From Asticcacaulis solisilvae (GTDB lineage Bacteria > Pseudomonadota > Alphaproteobacteria > Caulobacterales > Caulobacteraceae), in the NCBI RefSeq assembly GCF_017875235.1, contig NZ_JAGGMI010000001.1:434001-498000 (forward strand): a stretch of 64,000 nt of DNA, given 5' to 3'. Position numbers and translations under genes: made by a program. Shown in pieces: positions 34,829-43,513 of the stretch (positions are counted from its first letter, which is position 1; every line of letters starts with the position of its first letter). The notes below the pieces were generated by a model that saw only the letters and a program-made list of their open reading frames with translations, made no database searches and was not told where the DNA came from.

Positions 34829-36570
34829 TCGGTCACGGCGAAACCTTCGAACTCGGCATATCCGACGCGCGTCGCCACAAAGGCAGGCGTTCCGGAAGCC
34901 GCCTGGGCAAATAGTCCGACCTGCGTGCCGACCCAGCGTCCCGGCTGGGTCGTCATGCCCGGCCCGATAGATGTGAATGTCTTCCCATCGAGGCTGAAGC
35001 TGAAGGTCACGCGCGCGTGGGTCGAACGCAGCATGGACGGCCAGTAATCGGGAAAGTTCGGAACGGGCTCCGCGACCGTCACCGGTTCGAACCTGACGCG
35101 CACCCAGACGGGCCCCTCCACCTTGACCGGCGCCGTCAGCACCGTCTCGGTCCCACCGGCATTGGCGCGCGGGCGGTTGACCTGGACCAGGCGAACCCCG
35201 TCCGCGGTCTTTTCGAGACCGATCCAGCCGTAGTCATAGCCCAGCACCAGCAGTCCCGCGCGTTCTCCCGGCAGATTGGCCGCCAGCGACAGCCTGGTCG
35301 TCGCGCTGAACGTCATGCCCGGAAGCTTCTGGGTCAGCAGGTTGCCGGCTTCCCAGAGATTTGCCGACGAGGAAACGGCCTTCAGCCGCAACCTGCCCTG
35401 GACCGACCGGTCGACCCAATCCTCGGCCGGATTTGCGCTCCACTGCCAACCCAGATGATAGCCGTTGGCGAAATCGTCACTAACGACGGGTACGGCGACG
35501 GGTTGAACCGGCGCCGCCGGCTTTCTGAAACCATGGACCGGCTGGCCGAACGCGGCGCCCTTCTGGCGCTGACCAATAACCGGCCAACCGTCCTTGCCCC
35601 AGGCCATCGGCTCCAACAGCACGCGGCGGCCATAGGAATCGGTGTCCTGGAAATGCAGGAACCAGTCTTCCCCCGAAACGGTGTCGACCCAGGCGCCCTG
35701 GTGGGGACCGTTCAGCTCCGTATCCCCCTGGTCCATCACGCTGCGCCCTTCGTACGGGCCCAGGATCGCCCGCGAGCGGAAGACGCCCTGCCAGCCGCCC
35801 TTGACGGAGCCGGCGGGCGCGAAAATGTAGTACCAGCCGTCGCGCTTGTAGAGCTTGGGCCCCTCGGTCGTGAACCAGGGTTTAAGGCCCTGCGACGTCT
35901 GAACCTTGGGCAGCTTGTCGCCTTCTATGACATTGACGCCGTCGTCGATTGTCCGGGTGCCGTCGCCGCTGAGCTTCTTGATCCGGATGACATTGCTGAA
36001 GCCGGCCCGCGATCCGGCAAACGCCATCGCCAGGTAGCCCTGTCCGTCGTCATCCCAGAACGGCGCCGGGTCGATGGCGCCCTTGGTTGAATCGACCAGG
36101 ACCGGAGCGGTCCAGGGCCCTTTCGGGTCCGTCGCCGTCACGACATAGATGCCGAAATCCGGATCGGGGTAATAGATCATGAATTTGCCGCCATGATGGC
36201 GGATCGCCGGCGCCCACACGCCGCCACCCCGGCGCGGCACCGCGTGATGGGCGTCGGGCACATTCCGGCTCAGGGCGTGGCCGATCAGCGTCCAGTTGAC
36301 CAGGTCTTTGGAATGGAGGATCGGAAGCCCCGGCACGTTGGTGAAACTCGACGCCGTCAGGTAGTAGTCCTCGCCGACCCGGACGACGTCCGGATCGGAA
36401 TAATCGCCCTGCAGCACCGGATTGCGGTAGGTGCCGTCGCCCTGGTCGGGCGTCCAGATGCCCGCCGGCATGCTGTGGTCCGGGCGGACCAGCGGCGGTT
36501 CGGCGGCATGGGCCGCCGTCACAGTGGAAAGGCCGAACAGGCCCGCGAGGAGGAGCGGCTTCAACAGCAT
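34825..36570 (-). CDS. GH43 glycosidase with C-terminal beta-sandwich
   Basis: A 581-residue enzyme with signal peptide (LLLAGLFGLSTVTAAHA). Residues about 40-340 form the five-bladed GH43 propeller. The catalytic triad is recognisable: base Asp in RNPVLQGDYSDPDVVR, pKa-modulating Asp in IDPAPFWDDDGQGYLAM and acid Glu in WFTTEGPKLYKRDGWYY. From about 370 a GH43_C2/concanavalin-like domain follows (WQWSANPAEDWVDRS, ERAGLLVLGYDYGWIGLEK). The N-terminal pattern resembles GH43 subfamily 12, which includes beta-xylosidases and alpha-L-arabinofuranosidases. It sits 3 bp after GH97 and overlaps the LacI start. Confidence 0.92.
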   Translation of the reverse strand: MLLKPLLLAGLFGLSTVTAAHAAEPPLVRPDHSMPAGIWTPDQGDGTYRNPVLQGDYSDPDVVRVGEDYYLTASSFTNVPGLPILHSKDLVNWTLIGHALSRNVPDAHHAVPRRGGGVWAPAIRHHGGKFMIYYPDPDFGIYVVTATDPKGPWTAPVLVDSTKGAIDPAPFWDDDGQGYLAMAFAGSRAGFSNVIRIKKLSGDGTRTIDDGVNVIEGDKLPKVQTSQGLKPWFTTEGPKLYKRDGWYYIFAPAGSVKGGWQGVFRSRAILGPYEGRSVMDQGDTELNGPHQGAWVDTVSGEDWFLHFQDTDSYGRRVLLEPMAWGKDGWPVIGQRQKGAAFGQPVHGFRKPAAPVQPVAVPVVSDDFANGYHLGWQWSANPAEDWVDRSVQGRLRLKAVSSSANLWEAGNLLTQKLPGMTFSATTRLSLAANLPGERAGLLVLGYDYGWIGLEKTADGVRLVQVNRPRANAGGTETVLTAPVKVEGPVWVRVRFEPVTVAEPVPNFPDYWPSMLRSTHARVTFSFSLDGKTFTSIGPGMTTQPGRWVGTQVGLFAQAASGTPAFVATRVGYAEFEGFAVTE

Positions 36571-36573
36571 GCT

Positions 36574-38526
36574 TTATGTCCTCGTAAACCGGATGGCCTG
36601 CCCACCGGCTGCGTTCAGTTGCAGCTTCAGCTGCGTCGCCGCCGTGACGGCATCCGTCTGGATGACGACCGGCGTCCTGTTGGCGGGGCGGCTGAGTTTG
36701 CCATCCATGTACCGTGTGGCCGACCAGTTGCCCTGGCCGAGAAAAGCCAGGTCGATCTCGACGCGGCGCTCCATCTCATTGGTGATGGCGCCCAGGTACC
36801 AGGCGTCGCCGCTGCGCCGGGCGATGATCACATATTCGCCGATCTCGCCCGCGATGGCGCGGGTTTCGTCCCAGGTCGTCGGAACGGCATCGAACCAGGC
36901 CAGCTCAGGCCAGGGCTTGCTCGCATACTTCTCCGGCTTGTCGTACCAGTAGAGCATCGACAGCGGACTGTAGCAGGTGACGGCCAGCGCCAGCTGGTGC
37001 GCATTGGTCGTCTGGTTGCGTTCCTCGGCGTAGCAGATCGTGTAATCGATCGGTCCGACAATCGACCGGGTATAGGCCAGGGTGACATTGTGACGGGCCG
37101 GCGGGAACTGCTCGTTGCCCTTGACGCCTTCAAGCGTCAGATAGTTCGGCAGGGTGGTCTCAAGGCCGGCGGGCCTCAGATTGTCATGCAGGTTGACGAC
37201 CATGCCGTGGTCGCCGAACGCCTTGACGACCTTGTAGATGAAATCGACATCGACCTGCCGCCCCTCCCACATGAAGCCAAGCTTGACGCCCGCCACGCCC
37301 CACTTCTGGTACAGCCGGCACATGTCCTCGAGCGCGCGGGTCACCGCCACGCGGTCGATATAGAGCACGACCCCGATGCCCTTCGCCTTGGCGTAGTCGA
37401 TGACCTTCTGCAGATCGAGCGCGGCGATGGGATAGGTCGGCTCCGAGGCATCCGTGCCGTCGCCATACCAGTGCGCATCGAACAGGACGTACTTGATCCT
37501 GCGCGCTTCAGCGAAATCCACTGCGCGCAGGGACGCCTCGGTCGAATAGGGCTTCATGATGCGAAACATGTGCCCTGCCTTGATCCACGACACGTCGCCC
37601 AGTTGGTTAGGCGTCGCCAGGGTCGGGACGACGTGATGGCGTTCGATCAGGCCCTTGGCGCTGTCCGCCACCATGACGACACGCCAGGGGGTTTTCTGGC
37701 CGATCTCGATATCGAATTCCGGCTGCGGCGGCGTATCGTCCTGGCCTCCCCAGCCAGTCGCCCGGCCGGGATAGGTCATAAGGTGAGACACAATGGCCTG
37801 TGCCGACAAGGGCGCCGCCATGCACCTCGGATAATGCAGGCGGTCAGATTCCGCCACCACGGTGTACAGCCCGTTGCCGACCTCCACGGTCAGCGGCAGG
37901 TCCGCCAGCCGTCCCTTGTCGGAGGATGCGGTCAGGTCGGGATGTTCCAAGGGCGCCATCGCGGCCTGGGACGAGACGTGGACATCGCCTTCGTCGCGGC
38001 TCGCATAGACGCGGGCGGCGGCCGGGAACTGAAACAGGGTGCGCTCGCCCGCCAGCCTGACGGTCTTCGTGCCCGGGGCGTCCAGGATTTGATAGCGGAC
38101 GGCCGCGGCGCCGTTCAGCACACGGACGATGATCGCGAACCGAATCTTCGCCCCGCGGTCGAACAGCGTCAGGGTGAACTCGTTCGACGACTGGTCGTAG
38201 CGGCTCGACTGGCCGTGAAGCGGCGCCCAGCTTCCGGCGATCTTCGCCGTCGTGGCGCTGATGACGTCGAGCGCGCCGTGGCCCAGCAGGCGTTGCTTGC
38301 CGGCCAGCCACAGGCCGAGGCCCGACGGCAACAGGACCGTCTTGCCGTCATAGGCGATCCGCCACGACGGCTGTTCCCCGGCAACCCTGATCTCGACCTT
38401 GAGCCGGCTGTCAGGGGAGACGACCGAAAAGGCGGCCGGCTGCCCTGTCTTCGCGGCGGCCGGAGCAGGGTTGGCGCCCGCGGCTCCGAAAGCCGCCATG
38501 GCGACCAATTCACGACGTGTCGGCAT
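36574..38526 (-). CDS. GH97 glycosidase, predicted inverting
   Basis: A 650-residue enzyme with a Tat-like leader (MPTRRELVAMAAFGAAG). The N-terminal super-sandwich spans about 30-280; the TIM barrel follows (YVLFDAHWYGDGTD, VIDYAKAKGIGVVLYIDR, WGVAGVKLGFMWEGRQVDVDFI, NLHDNLRPAGLETTLPNYLTLEGVKGNEQF). GH97 contains retaining enzymes with an Asp nucleophile in a VKxDF motif and inverting ones (SusB type) where that residue is Gly; here it is Gly417 (VKLGF), with Glu466 and Glu472 as candidate catalytic Glu. Known activities are alpha-glucosidase and alpha-galactosidase. It is the first gene of a GH97-GH43-LacI operon with a perfect operator-like palindrome 152 bp upstream. Confidence 0.92.
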   Translation of the reverse strand: MPTRRELVAMAAFGAAGANPAPAAAKTGQPAAFSVVSPDSRLKVEIRVAGEQPSWRIAYDGKTVLLPSGLGLWLAGKQRLLGHGALDVISATTAKIAGSWAPLHGQSSRYDQSSNEFTLTLFDRGAKIRFAIIVRVLNGAAAVRYQILDAPGTKTVRLAGERTLFQFPAAARVYASRDEGDVHVSSQAAMAPLEHPDLTASSDKGRLADLPLTVEVGNGLYTVVAESDRLHYPRCMAAPLSAQAIVSHLMTYPGRATGWGGQDDTPPQPEFDIEIGQKTPWRVVMVADSAKGLIERHHVVPTLATPNQLGDVSWIKAGHMFRIMKPYSTEASLRAVDFAEARRIKYVLFDAHWYGDGTDASEPTYPIAALDLQKVIDYAKAKGIGVVLYIDRVAVTRALEDMCRLYQKWGVAGVKLGFMWEGRQVDVDFIYKVVKAFGDHGMVVNLHDNLRPAGLETTLPNYLTLEGVKGNEQFPPARHNVTLAYTRSIVGPIDYTICYAEERNQTTNAHQLALAVTCYSPLSMLYWYDKPEKYASKPWPELAWFDAVPTTWDETRAIAGEIGEYVIIARRSGDAWYLGAITNEMERRVEIDLAFLGQGNWSATRYMDGKLSRPANRTPVVIQTDAVTAATQLKLQLNAAGGQAIRFTRT

Positions 38527-38677
38527 TGTCCTGCCCCTTTTGTGCTTTAAGCGCGCCGCAAGTCCGCACGGCGCTCACGGTCCGTTCCACCTCGATGCGC
38601 GCCGGAAGCCCGTCTGAAAACGGAATCTTGCCCGGTTTCACACGCATCATCTGCTGTTTGGCCTAACCTACACAACC

Positions 38678-38691
38678 TGATATCGATATCA
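38678..38691. promoter_or_regulatory. LacI-type operator candidate (perfect), GH97 side
   Basis: TGATATCGATATCA, a perfect 14-bp palindrome and the best version of the motif, in the 346-bp gap between divergent GH97 and symporter genes. Confidence 0.65.
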
Positions 38692-38775
38692 ACCCGAAAG
38701 TTTGATTGCGACCATATGGGAGTGGCGCGTTTTCGGCCATACTATGTATTGAGTAACCTCTTGGTCGCAAGAATC

Positions 38776-38822
38776 TGATATCGGACTATATACAATCGCT
38801 TTTTCGTCTGATATCGATATCA
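38776..38822. promoter_or_regulatory. LacI-type operator candidates, symporter side
   Basis: A half-site TGATATCG at 38776-38783 and a second perfect TGATATCGATATCA at 38809-38822, 51 bp before the symporter start. A possible -10 (TACAAT, 38791-38796) lies between them. Together with 38678 this gap carries two perfect sites about 130 bp apart, which would allow looping. Confidence 0.6.
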
Positions 38823-38872
38823 GAACCAACCGATAACAGTCCGGACATAGAGCTCCGGCGCGCAGGCAGGTA

Positions 38873-40174
38873 ATGATGGCAGTTTCCCCGACAGTTTTGA
38901 CGGAACGCAAGGACAGTCGAAAAATCTATGCGCTCCTGAGCCTCTATATGTTCGCCTATTTCGGCGCACAGGCCATGAGCATTTCACTGCTGTCGAACTG
39001 GCTGAAAAGCTCGCTTGGCCTGACCGGCGAGCAGACGGGCATTGTGTTCGCCGCCAACTTCATCGCCGCCCTGATCAGCCAGCCGCTTTACGGCTTCATC
39101 TCTGATAAGGTGGGCTATCGCCGCCATGTCCTGTTGTTCCTGGCGCTGATGGTTGGCGCCTGCGGCTTCTTCTTTATCTGGGTCTATGAACCGCTCCTGA
39201 AATCAAACCTGATGCTCGGCGCGGCATTGGGCGGCGCTTATATCGGCCTGACTTTCGCGGCCGGATCCTTTGCCCTCGAATCGTTCACGGACCGCGTCGG
39301 CCGCAAGTACGGCTTCGAGTACAGCCGCGTCCGGATGTGGGGCTCGCTGGGCTTCGCCTGCGCCGCCTTCTTTTCCGGCAGCCTGTTCAATATCGATCCG
39401 CATATCAACTTCTTCATCGCCTCGGCGACGGCCGTCGTCCTGCTGGGCGCGCTTGCCTTCGTCAGGATCGGGACCAGCCCCGACGAAGTCTCGGCCTCCT
39501 CGTCGCTGAAAGTCCGCGACGCCTTCGAAGTCCTGCGCCTGCCGAAGTTCTGGGGCTTCATGGTCCTGATCCTGGGCGTCACCAACCTCTATCTCGTCTT
39601 CGACCAGCAGTTCCCGGTCTATTACGCCTCCCAGTTCCCGACTGAGCAAATGGGCCGCGAAATGTTCGGCCGGCTGAACTCGGCCCAGATCTTCGTCGAG
39701 GCCGGCATGTTCTTCATCGCCCCCTTCATCGTCAACTTCGTCGGGATCAAGCGCGGCCTGCTGCTGGCATCGGGGATCATGATCATCCGCATCACAGGCT
39801 CCGGCCTGGTCACGGGGCCTGTCCTGATCTCATGCATGAAGATGCTGCATTCCATCGAACTCCCCATCCTCGCCGTCGCCATCTTCCGCTACATCGCCGC
39901 CCATTTCGAATCCCGCGTCTCATCCACCATCTACCTGGTCGGCGTCAGCTTCGGCCATTCGCTGGGCCTGGCCATCCTGTCCCAGCCGGTCGGCAAGGCC
40001 TACGACCTCATCGGCTTCCAGCATACCTACCTGGTCATCGGCCTGGGGGCGCTTGTCTGCTGGGCCGCGTCCATTTTCACACTTGCCCGCGACCCCGCGA
40101 AAACCCCCGCCAGCGCTGTCCCCGCCGCGCCGCCGGCGGGGACAGCGGATACGCCTGGCGACGTCACTCCCTGA
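38873..40174 (+). CDS. LacY-type oligosaccharide:H+ symporter (MFS)
   Basis: A 433-residue, twelve-helix inner-membrane transporter. Its sequence follows E. coli LacY and relatives: MFAYFGAQAMSISLLSNWLKSSLGLTGEQTGIVFAANFIAALISQPLYGFISDKVGYRRHVLLF, GAALGGAYIGLTFAAGSFALESFTDRVGRKYGFEYSRVRMWGSLGFACAAFFSGSLFNI. The ESF and SRVRMWGS positions correspond to LacY helix IV/V substrate and proton residues. Two in-frame ATGs (38873, 38876) are equally likely starts. It heads a plus-strand operon with the cytoplasmic GH88 and ROK kinase, so it probably imports short unsaturated oligosaccharides from the periplasm. Confidence 0.93.
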   Translation: MMAVSPTVLTERKDSRKIYALLSLYMFAYFGAQAMSISLLSNWLKSSLGLTGEQTGIVFAANFIAALISQPLYGFISDKVGYRRHVLLFLALMVGACGFFFIWVYEPLLKSNLMLGAALGGAYIGLTFAAGSFALESFTDRVGRKYGFEYSRVRMWGSLGFACAAFFSGSLFNIDPHINFFIASATAVVLLGALAFVRIGTSPDEVSASSSLKVRDAFEVLRLPKFWGFMVLILGVTNLYLVFDQQFPVYYASQFPTEQMGREMFGRLNSAQIFVEAGMFFIAPFIVNFVGIKRGLLLASGIMIIRITGSGLVTGPVLISCMKMLHSIELPILAVAIFRYIAAHFESRVSSTIYLVGVSFGHSLGLAILSQPVGKAYDLIGFQHTYLVIGLGALVCWAASIFTLARDPAKTPASAVPAAPPAGTADTPGDVTP

Positions 40175-40185
40175 AGCTTTGCATC

Positions 40186-41370
40186 ATGTCACTCGCCTCC
40201 CCAAGTCTAATCGCCCGCCAGTCAAGCGCTCCGGGCACCCGGAACCTTGAGCCGCCTGCCTTCCTGACGGCCGCGATCGAGGCCGCCCTCGCGCGCATCG
40301 ACAGCGTACTGCCGGCATTCACGGATGCCTGGCCCGAGCCATCGAGCATCGGCGGTATGTACCGGCCGATGGACAACACGGAATGGACCAACGGGTTCTG
40401 GACCGGCATGCTCTGGCTGGCCTACGAACTGACCGGCGCCGAACGCTACCGCGCGGTGGCGGAACGGCACGTCGACAGTTTTCATGACCGTGTCTTCCAG
40501 CGGATAAACATCAACCATCACGATCTCGGCTTCCTCTACTCGCTGTCCTGCGTCGCGGCCTACCGCCTTACGGGCTCGCAGAAGGCCCGCGGCGCGGCGC
40601 TGGAGGCCGCTGACAGGCTGCTCGACCGCTACCTCCCGCAAGCCGGCATCATCCAGGCCTGGGGCGACCTGACGGATCCCGACGAGGCCGGCCGGATGAT
40701 CATCGACTGCAATCTCAACCTGCCGCTTCTGTACTGGGCAGCGGCGGAAACACGCGATGCCCGCTTTTCGGACGCCGCGACGAACCATATCAGGAAGGCT
40801 CAGACCTTTATCGTCCGGCCGGACAACTCCACCTTCCACACCTTCCATATGGATCCGGTCACCGGCGAACCGAAGTTCGGCTCGACCCACCAGGGGGCAT
40901 CGGACCACTCGTGCTGGGCGCGCGGCCAGGCCTGGGGCATTTCAGGCTTTCCGCTGAACTATCGCTACCTCAACGACCCGACGCTCATCGCGACCAGCGC
41001 CGACCTCGCGGACTATTTCCTGGCCCGCCTTCCCGACGACCAGGTGTGCTGCTGGGACCTGATCTACACGTCCGAAGGCGTGCAACGCGATTCGTCCGCC
41101 GCCGCCATCGCGGCCTGCGGCCTGCTCGAACTGGCGGCCTTCATGCCGGAAACCGAAGGGGCAAAGTACCACAATGCCGCCGTCAGGATCGTCGAATCCC
41201 TGGCGCGTGACTATGCATCGAAAGCCGGCGATCCCGGCAACGGCCTTCTGAAGCACGGCGTCTATCACATGCCCAAGCGGATCGGCGTCGATGAGTACTG
41301 TATCTGGGGCGACTATTTCTACCTCGAAGCCCTGGTCCGCCTCCATCAGAATTGGGTGCCCTATTGGTAA
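40186..41370 (+). CDS. GH88 unsaturated glucuronyl hydrolase
   Basis: A 394-residue (alpha/alpha)6-barrel enzyme without a signal peptide, so cytoplasmic. It hydrates the C4=C5 double bond of the unsaturated uronate left by polysaccharide lyases and releases the rest of the oligosaccharide. The two catalytic Asp of the family are visible with the expected spacing: Asp113 in NHHDLGFLYSLS and Asp174 in MIIDCNLNLPLLYW (61 apart, as Asp88/Asp149 in the Bacillus enzyme). Other family motifs are WTNGFWTGMLWLAYE and THQGASDHSCWARGQAWGISGF. The start at 40186 lies 11 bp after the symporter stop; longer frames are shadows of that gene. Confidence 0.95.
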   Translation: MSLASPSLIARQSSAPGTRNLEPPAFLTAAIEAALARIDSVLPAFTDAWPEPSSIGGMYRPMDNTEWTNGFWTGMLWLAYELTGAERYRAVAERHVDSFHDRVFQRININHHDLGFLYSLSCVAAYRLTGSQKARGAALEAADRLLDRYLPQAGIIQAWGDLTDPDEAGRMIIDCNLNLPLLYWAAAETRDARFSDAATNHIRKAQTFIVRPDNSTFHTFHMDPVTGEPKFGSTHQGASDHSCWARGQAWGISGFPLNYRYLNDPTLIATSADLADYFLARLPDDQVCCWDLIYTSEGVQRDSSAAAIAACGLLELAAFMPETEGAKYHNAAVRIVESLARDYASKAGDPGNGLLKHGVYHMPKRIGVDEYCIWGDYFYLEALVRLHQNWVPYW

Positions 41371-42308
41371 TGCAGATCGGCATTGATTTTGGCGGGACGA
41401 AAATCGAAGCCGCCGCCCTGGACGGCAACGGGACCATCGTCACCCGCATCCGGCGCGCCAATCCGGGCAATTACGACGATGCCGTCAGGGCTGTCCGCGA
41501 CCTGGTCAGGATGATCGAGACAACCGCAGGGCGGCGCGGCACGGTTGGCGTTGGCACGCCCGGCTCCGTCTCGCCCACCACCGGCGTGATGCGCAATTCC
41601 AACTCGCTTTATCTCAACGGACAGCGCTTCAGGGAGGACCTCAGCGAAGCGCTCATGCGCGAGGTCCGCCTGGCCAACGACGCCAACTGCTTTGCCCTGA
41701 GCGAGGCCGTCGATGGCGCCGGCGCGGGCAGCGCCGTCGTTTTCGGCGCCATCCTCGGCACGGGCTGCGGCGGCGGGCTGGTCGTCGGCGGCAAGCTGAT
41801 CGCGGGCGCCAACGGGATCGGCGGCGAGTGGGGCCACAATCCCCTCCCCTGGCCGTCCGTTCAGGAAAATCCCGGACCGAGCTGCTATTGCGGGCAGCAT
41901 GGCTGTCTGGAACAATGGATATCCGGGTCGGGCCTGCAGCGGGACTACCTCTCGCACGCGCGCCAGCCCATGAATGCGGTCGACATCATCGCCCAGGCGC
42001 GCGCCGGCAATGACAAGGCTGAAAACGCCTTCGACCGGTTTGTCAGCCGCCTGGCGCGGGCCCTGGCCACGATCTGCAATGTCGTCGATCCGGACGTCAT
42101 CGTCGTCGGTGGCGGCCTCAGCAATGTGGCGGAGATCTATGAACGCCTGCCCGGGATCATTCGCGCCCACGTCTTTTCCGACGCCTGGTCGGCCCGCATC
42201 GTTCCCGCGCAATGGGGGGATTCCTCAGGCGTACGCGGTGCGGCGCGCCTCTGGTCGCTTGAGGAAGCCTTAGCGCGGAAGGATACCGCCTTCGTAAACC
42301 CCAAATAG
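41370..42308 (+). CDS. ROK-family sugar kinase
   Basis: A 312-residue kinase whose ATG overlaps the GH88 stop (TAATG). It has the phosphate-binding IGIDFGGTKIEAAALD at the N-terminus, the catalytic LANDANCFALSEA, the second ATP motif GTGCGGGLVVGGKL, and the ROK zinc site GHNPLPW...CYCGQHGCLEQWISG. This spacing is closest to ROK fructokinase/mannokinase (Mak) and NagK types. In this operon it probably phosphorylates a monosaccharide released by GH88 or the periplasmic enzymes. Its last 39 bases overlap, on the opposite strand, the end of LacI repressor 2. Confidence 0.93.
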   Translation: MQIGIDFGGTKIEAAALDGNGTIVTRIRRANPGNYDDAVRAVRDLVRMIETTAGRRGTVGVGTPGSVSPTTGVMRNSNSLYLNGQRFREDLSEALMREVRLANDANCFALSEAVDGAGAGSAVVFGAILGTGCGGGLVVGGKLIAGANGIGGEWGHNPLPWPSVQENPGPSCYCGQHGCLEQWISGSGLQRDYLSHARQPMNAVDIIAQARAGNDKAENAFDRFVSRLARALATICNVVDPDVIVVGGGLSNVAEIYERLPGIIRAHVFSDAWSARIVPAQWGDSSGVRGAARLWSLEEALARKDTAFVNPK

Positions 42309-43379
42309 TTCCGGGCGGGGCACGGGCCCCGTCGAGGCACGCTCCTGGAGCGTATATTTCATCACAAGCTGCCGCGGCCGCAGCGTCTTGCCTTCGCGGA
42401 TCTCCCGTATCTTGTCGGCGATGGTCGCGACCGCGGCCTGGCCCATCTCGGCCAGCGGCTGATGGATGGTCGTGATCTGCGGCCAGATGGTGGTCGCCAG
42501 CGGCGTGTCGTCGAACCCGCAAACGCTCAGGTCATAGGGAATCTTGATTTTCATGCCGTGGCACAAAGAGATCACGGCGGCGGCCATCTCGTCGTTCGAG
42601 GCGAAAATCGCCGTCGGCCGGTCCGGCAGGTTCAGCAATTGCTCGGCCGCGGTCAGCCCGGACTGATAGGTGTACATGCCCGGCGCGATCAGGCTCTCTT
42701 CGATGTCAAGCCCGGCCTCCGCCATCGCCGCCTGAAAGCCGCGAAGCCTTTGCAGCGTCGGTGTGTGCTGGGGATCGCCCTTGATGAAGCCGATCCGCTT
42801 GTGGCCGAGTTCGATCAGGTAGCGCGTCATGGCCGCCGCGGCCTCGAAGTCGTCGATCCGGACGGCCGACACGTCTTCCAGAGGCGCGGCGGTCGCCAGC
42901 GCCAGGACCGGAATGCCTTCGCGTTTGAGCATATGGACAGTGGGCGCCGAATCGCAAAGTGGCGGCGGCAGGATGATTCCGTCCACGCCTTTCTGTATCA
43001 GCCGTTCCATGGCCTTCTTCTGCGACTGCAAGCCGTCGCAGCTTTCCAGTAGTAGTTGCCCGCCTCCCCGCGAGGTTTCTTCGAGGGCGCCGAGCAATAT
43101 CTGATTGAGATATCCCGCCGACGGGTTCGAATAGAGGATCCCGAGCGTAACCTTTGCCTGCCCGGCGCGCGTCGAACGCGCGGCTTCGTTGACCGAGTAG
43201 TTCAGCGCTTCGATCGAAGCAAGAACCTTGCTTCTCAAGGGTTCCCGGACGTTTACCTTGCGACTGATGACCCGGGAAACGGTCATGGCGGACACACCCG
43301 CGTGACGCGCGACATCGTGGATCGTAAGGTTGCGACCTTCCTCAGGGGGCAGCTTCTGGCTCATCTCGCTCGAAGACAT
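42270..43379 (-). CDS. LacI-family repressor 2
   Basis: A 369-residue regulator, paralogue of the one at 33722-34828. The helix-turn-helix is TIHDVARHAGVSAMTVSRVISRKVNV and the hinge VLASIEALNYSVNEAARSTRAG. The effector domain shares long identical stretches with its paralogue (DGIILPPPLCDSAPTVHMLKREGIPVLALATA, AIFASNDEMAAAV, CGFDDTPLATTIWPQITTIHQP). It is convergent with the symporter-GH88-ROK operon, overlapping the kinase end. Its upstream region has imperfect versions of the operator, so it may control itself. Confidence 0.95.
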   Translation of the reverse strand: MSSSEMSQKLPPEEGRNLTIHDVARHAGVSAMTVSRVISRKVNVREPLRSKVLASIEALNYSVNEAARSTRAGQAKVTLGILYSNPSAGYLNQILLGALEETSRGGGQLLLESCDGLQSQKKAMERLIQKGVDGIILPPPLCDSAPTVHMLKREGIPVLALATAAPLEDVSAVRIDDFEAAAAMTRYLIELGHKRIGFIKGDPQHTPTLQRLRGFQAAMAEAGLDIEESLIAPGMYTYQSGLTAAEQLLNLPDRPTAIFASNDEMAAAVISLCHGMKIKIPYDLSVCGFDDTPLATTIWPQITTIHQPLAEMGQAAVATIADKIREIREGKTLRPRQLVMKYTLQERASTGPVPRPELFGVYEGGILPR

Positions 43380-43413
43380 CCTTGATATCCGCTCATCTTA
43401 TTGGCTCACCCCA

Positions 43414-43427
43414 TGTTATCAATATCG
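43414..43427. promoter_or_regulatory. Imperfect LacI-type operator, LacI repressor 2 promoter
   Basis: TGTTATCAATATCG, differing from the consensus mainly at the centre, 35 bp upstream of the LacI start, followed by the palindrome TATCGCGATA (43423-43432). Confidence 0.4.
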
Positions 43428-43513
43428 CGATAATGCAGATTCTAACACCCATTTATCAAGATTTGCTTCGCCCCGGCCTGAAAGCCATGTGTTTTAACCG
43501 CGTTGAACGGTAA

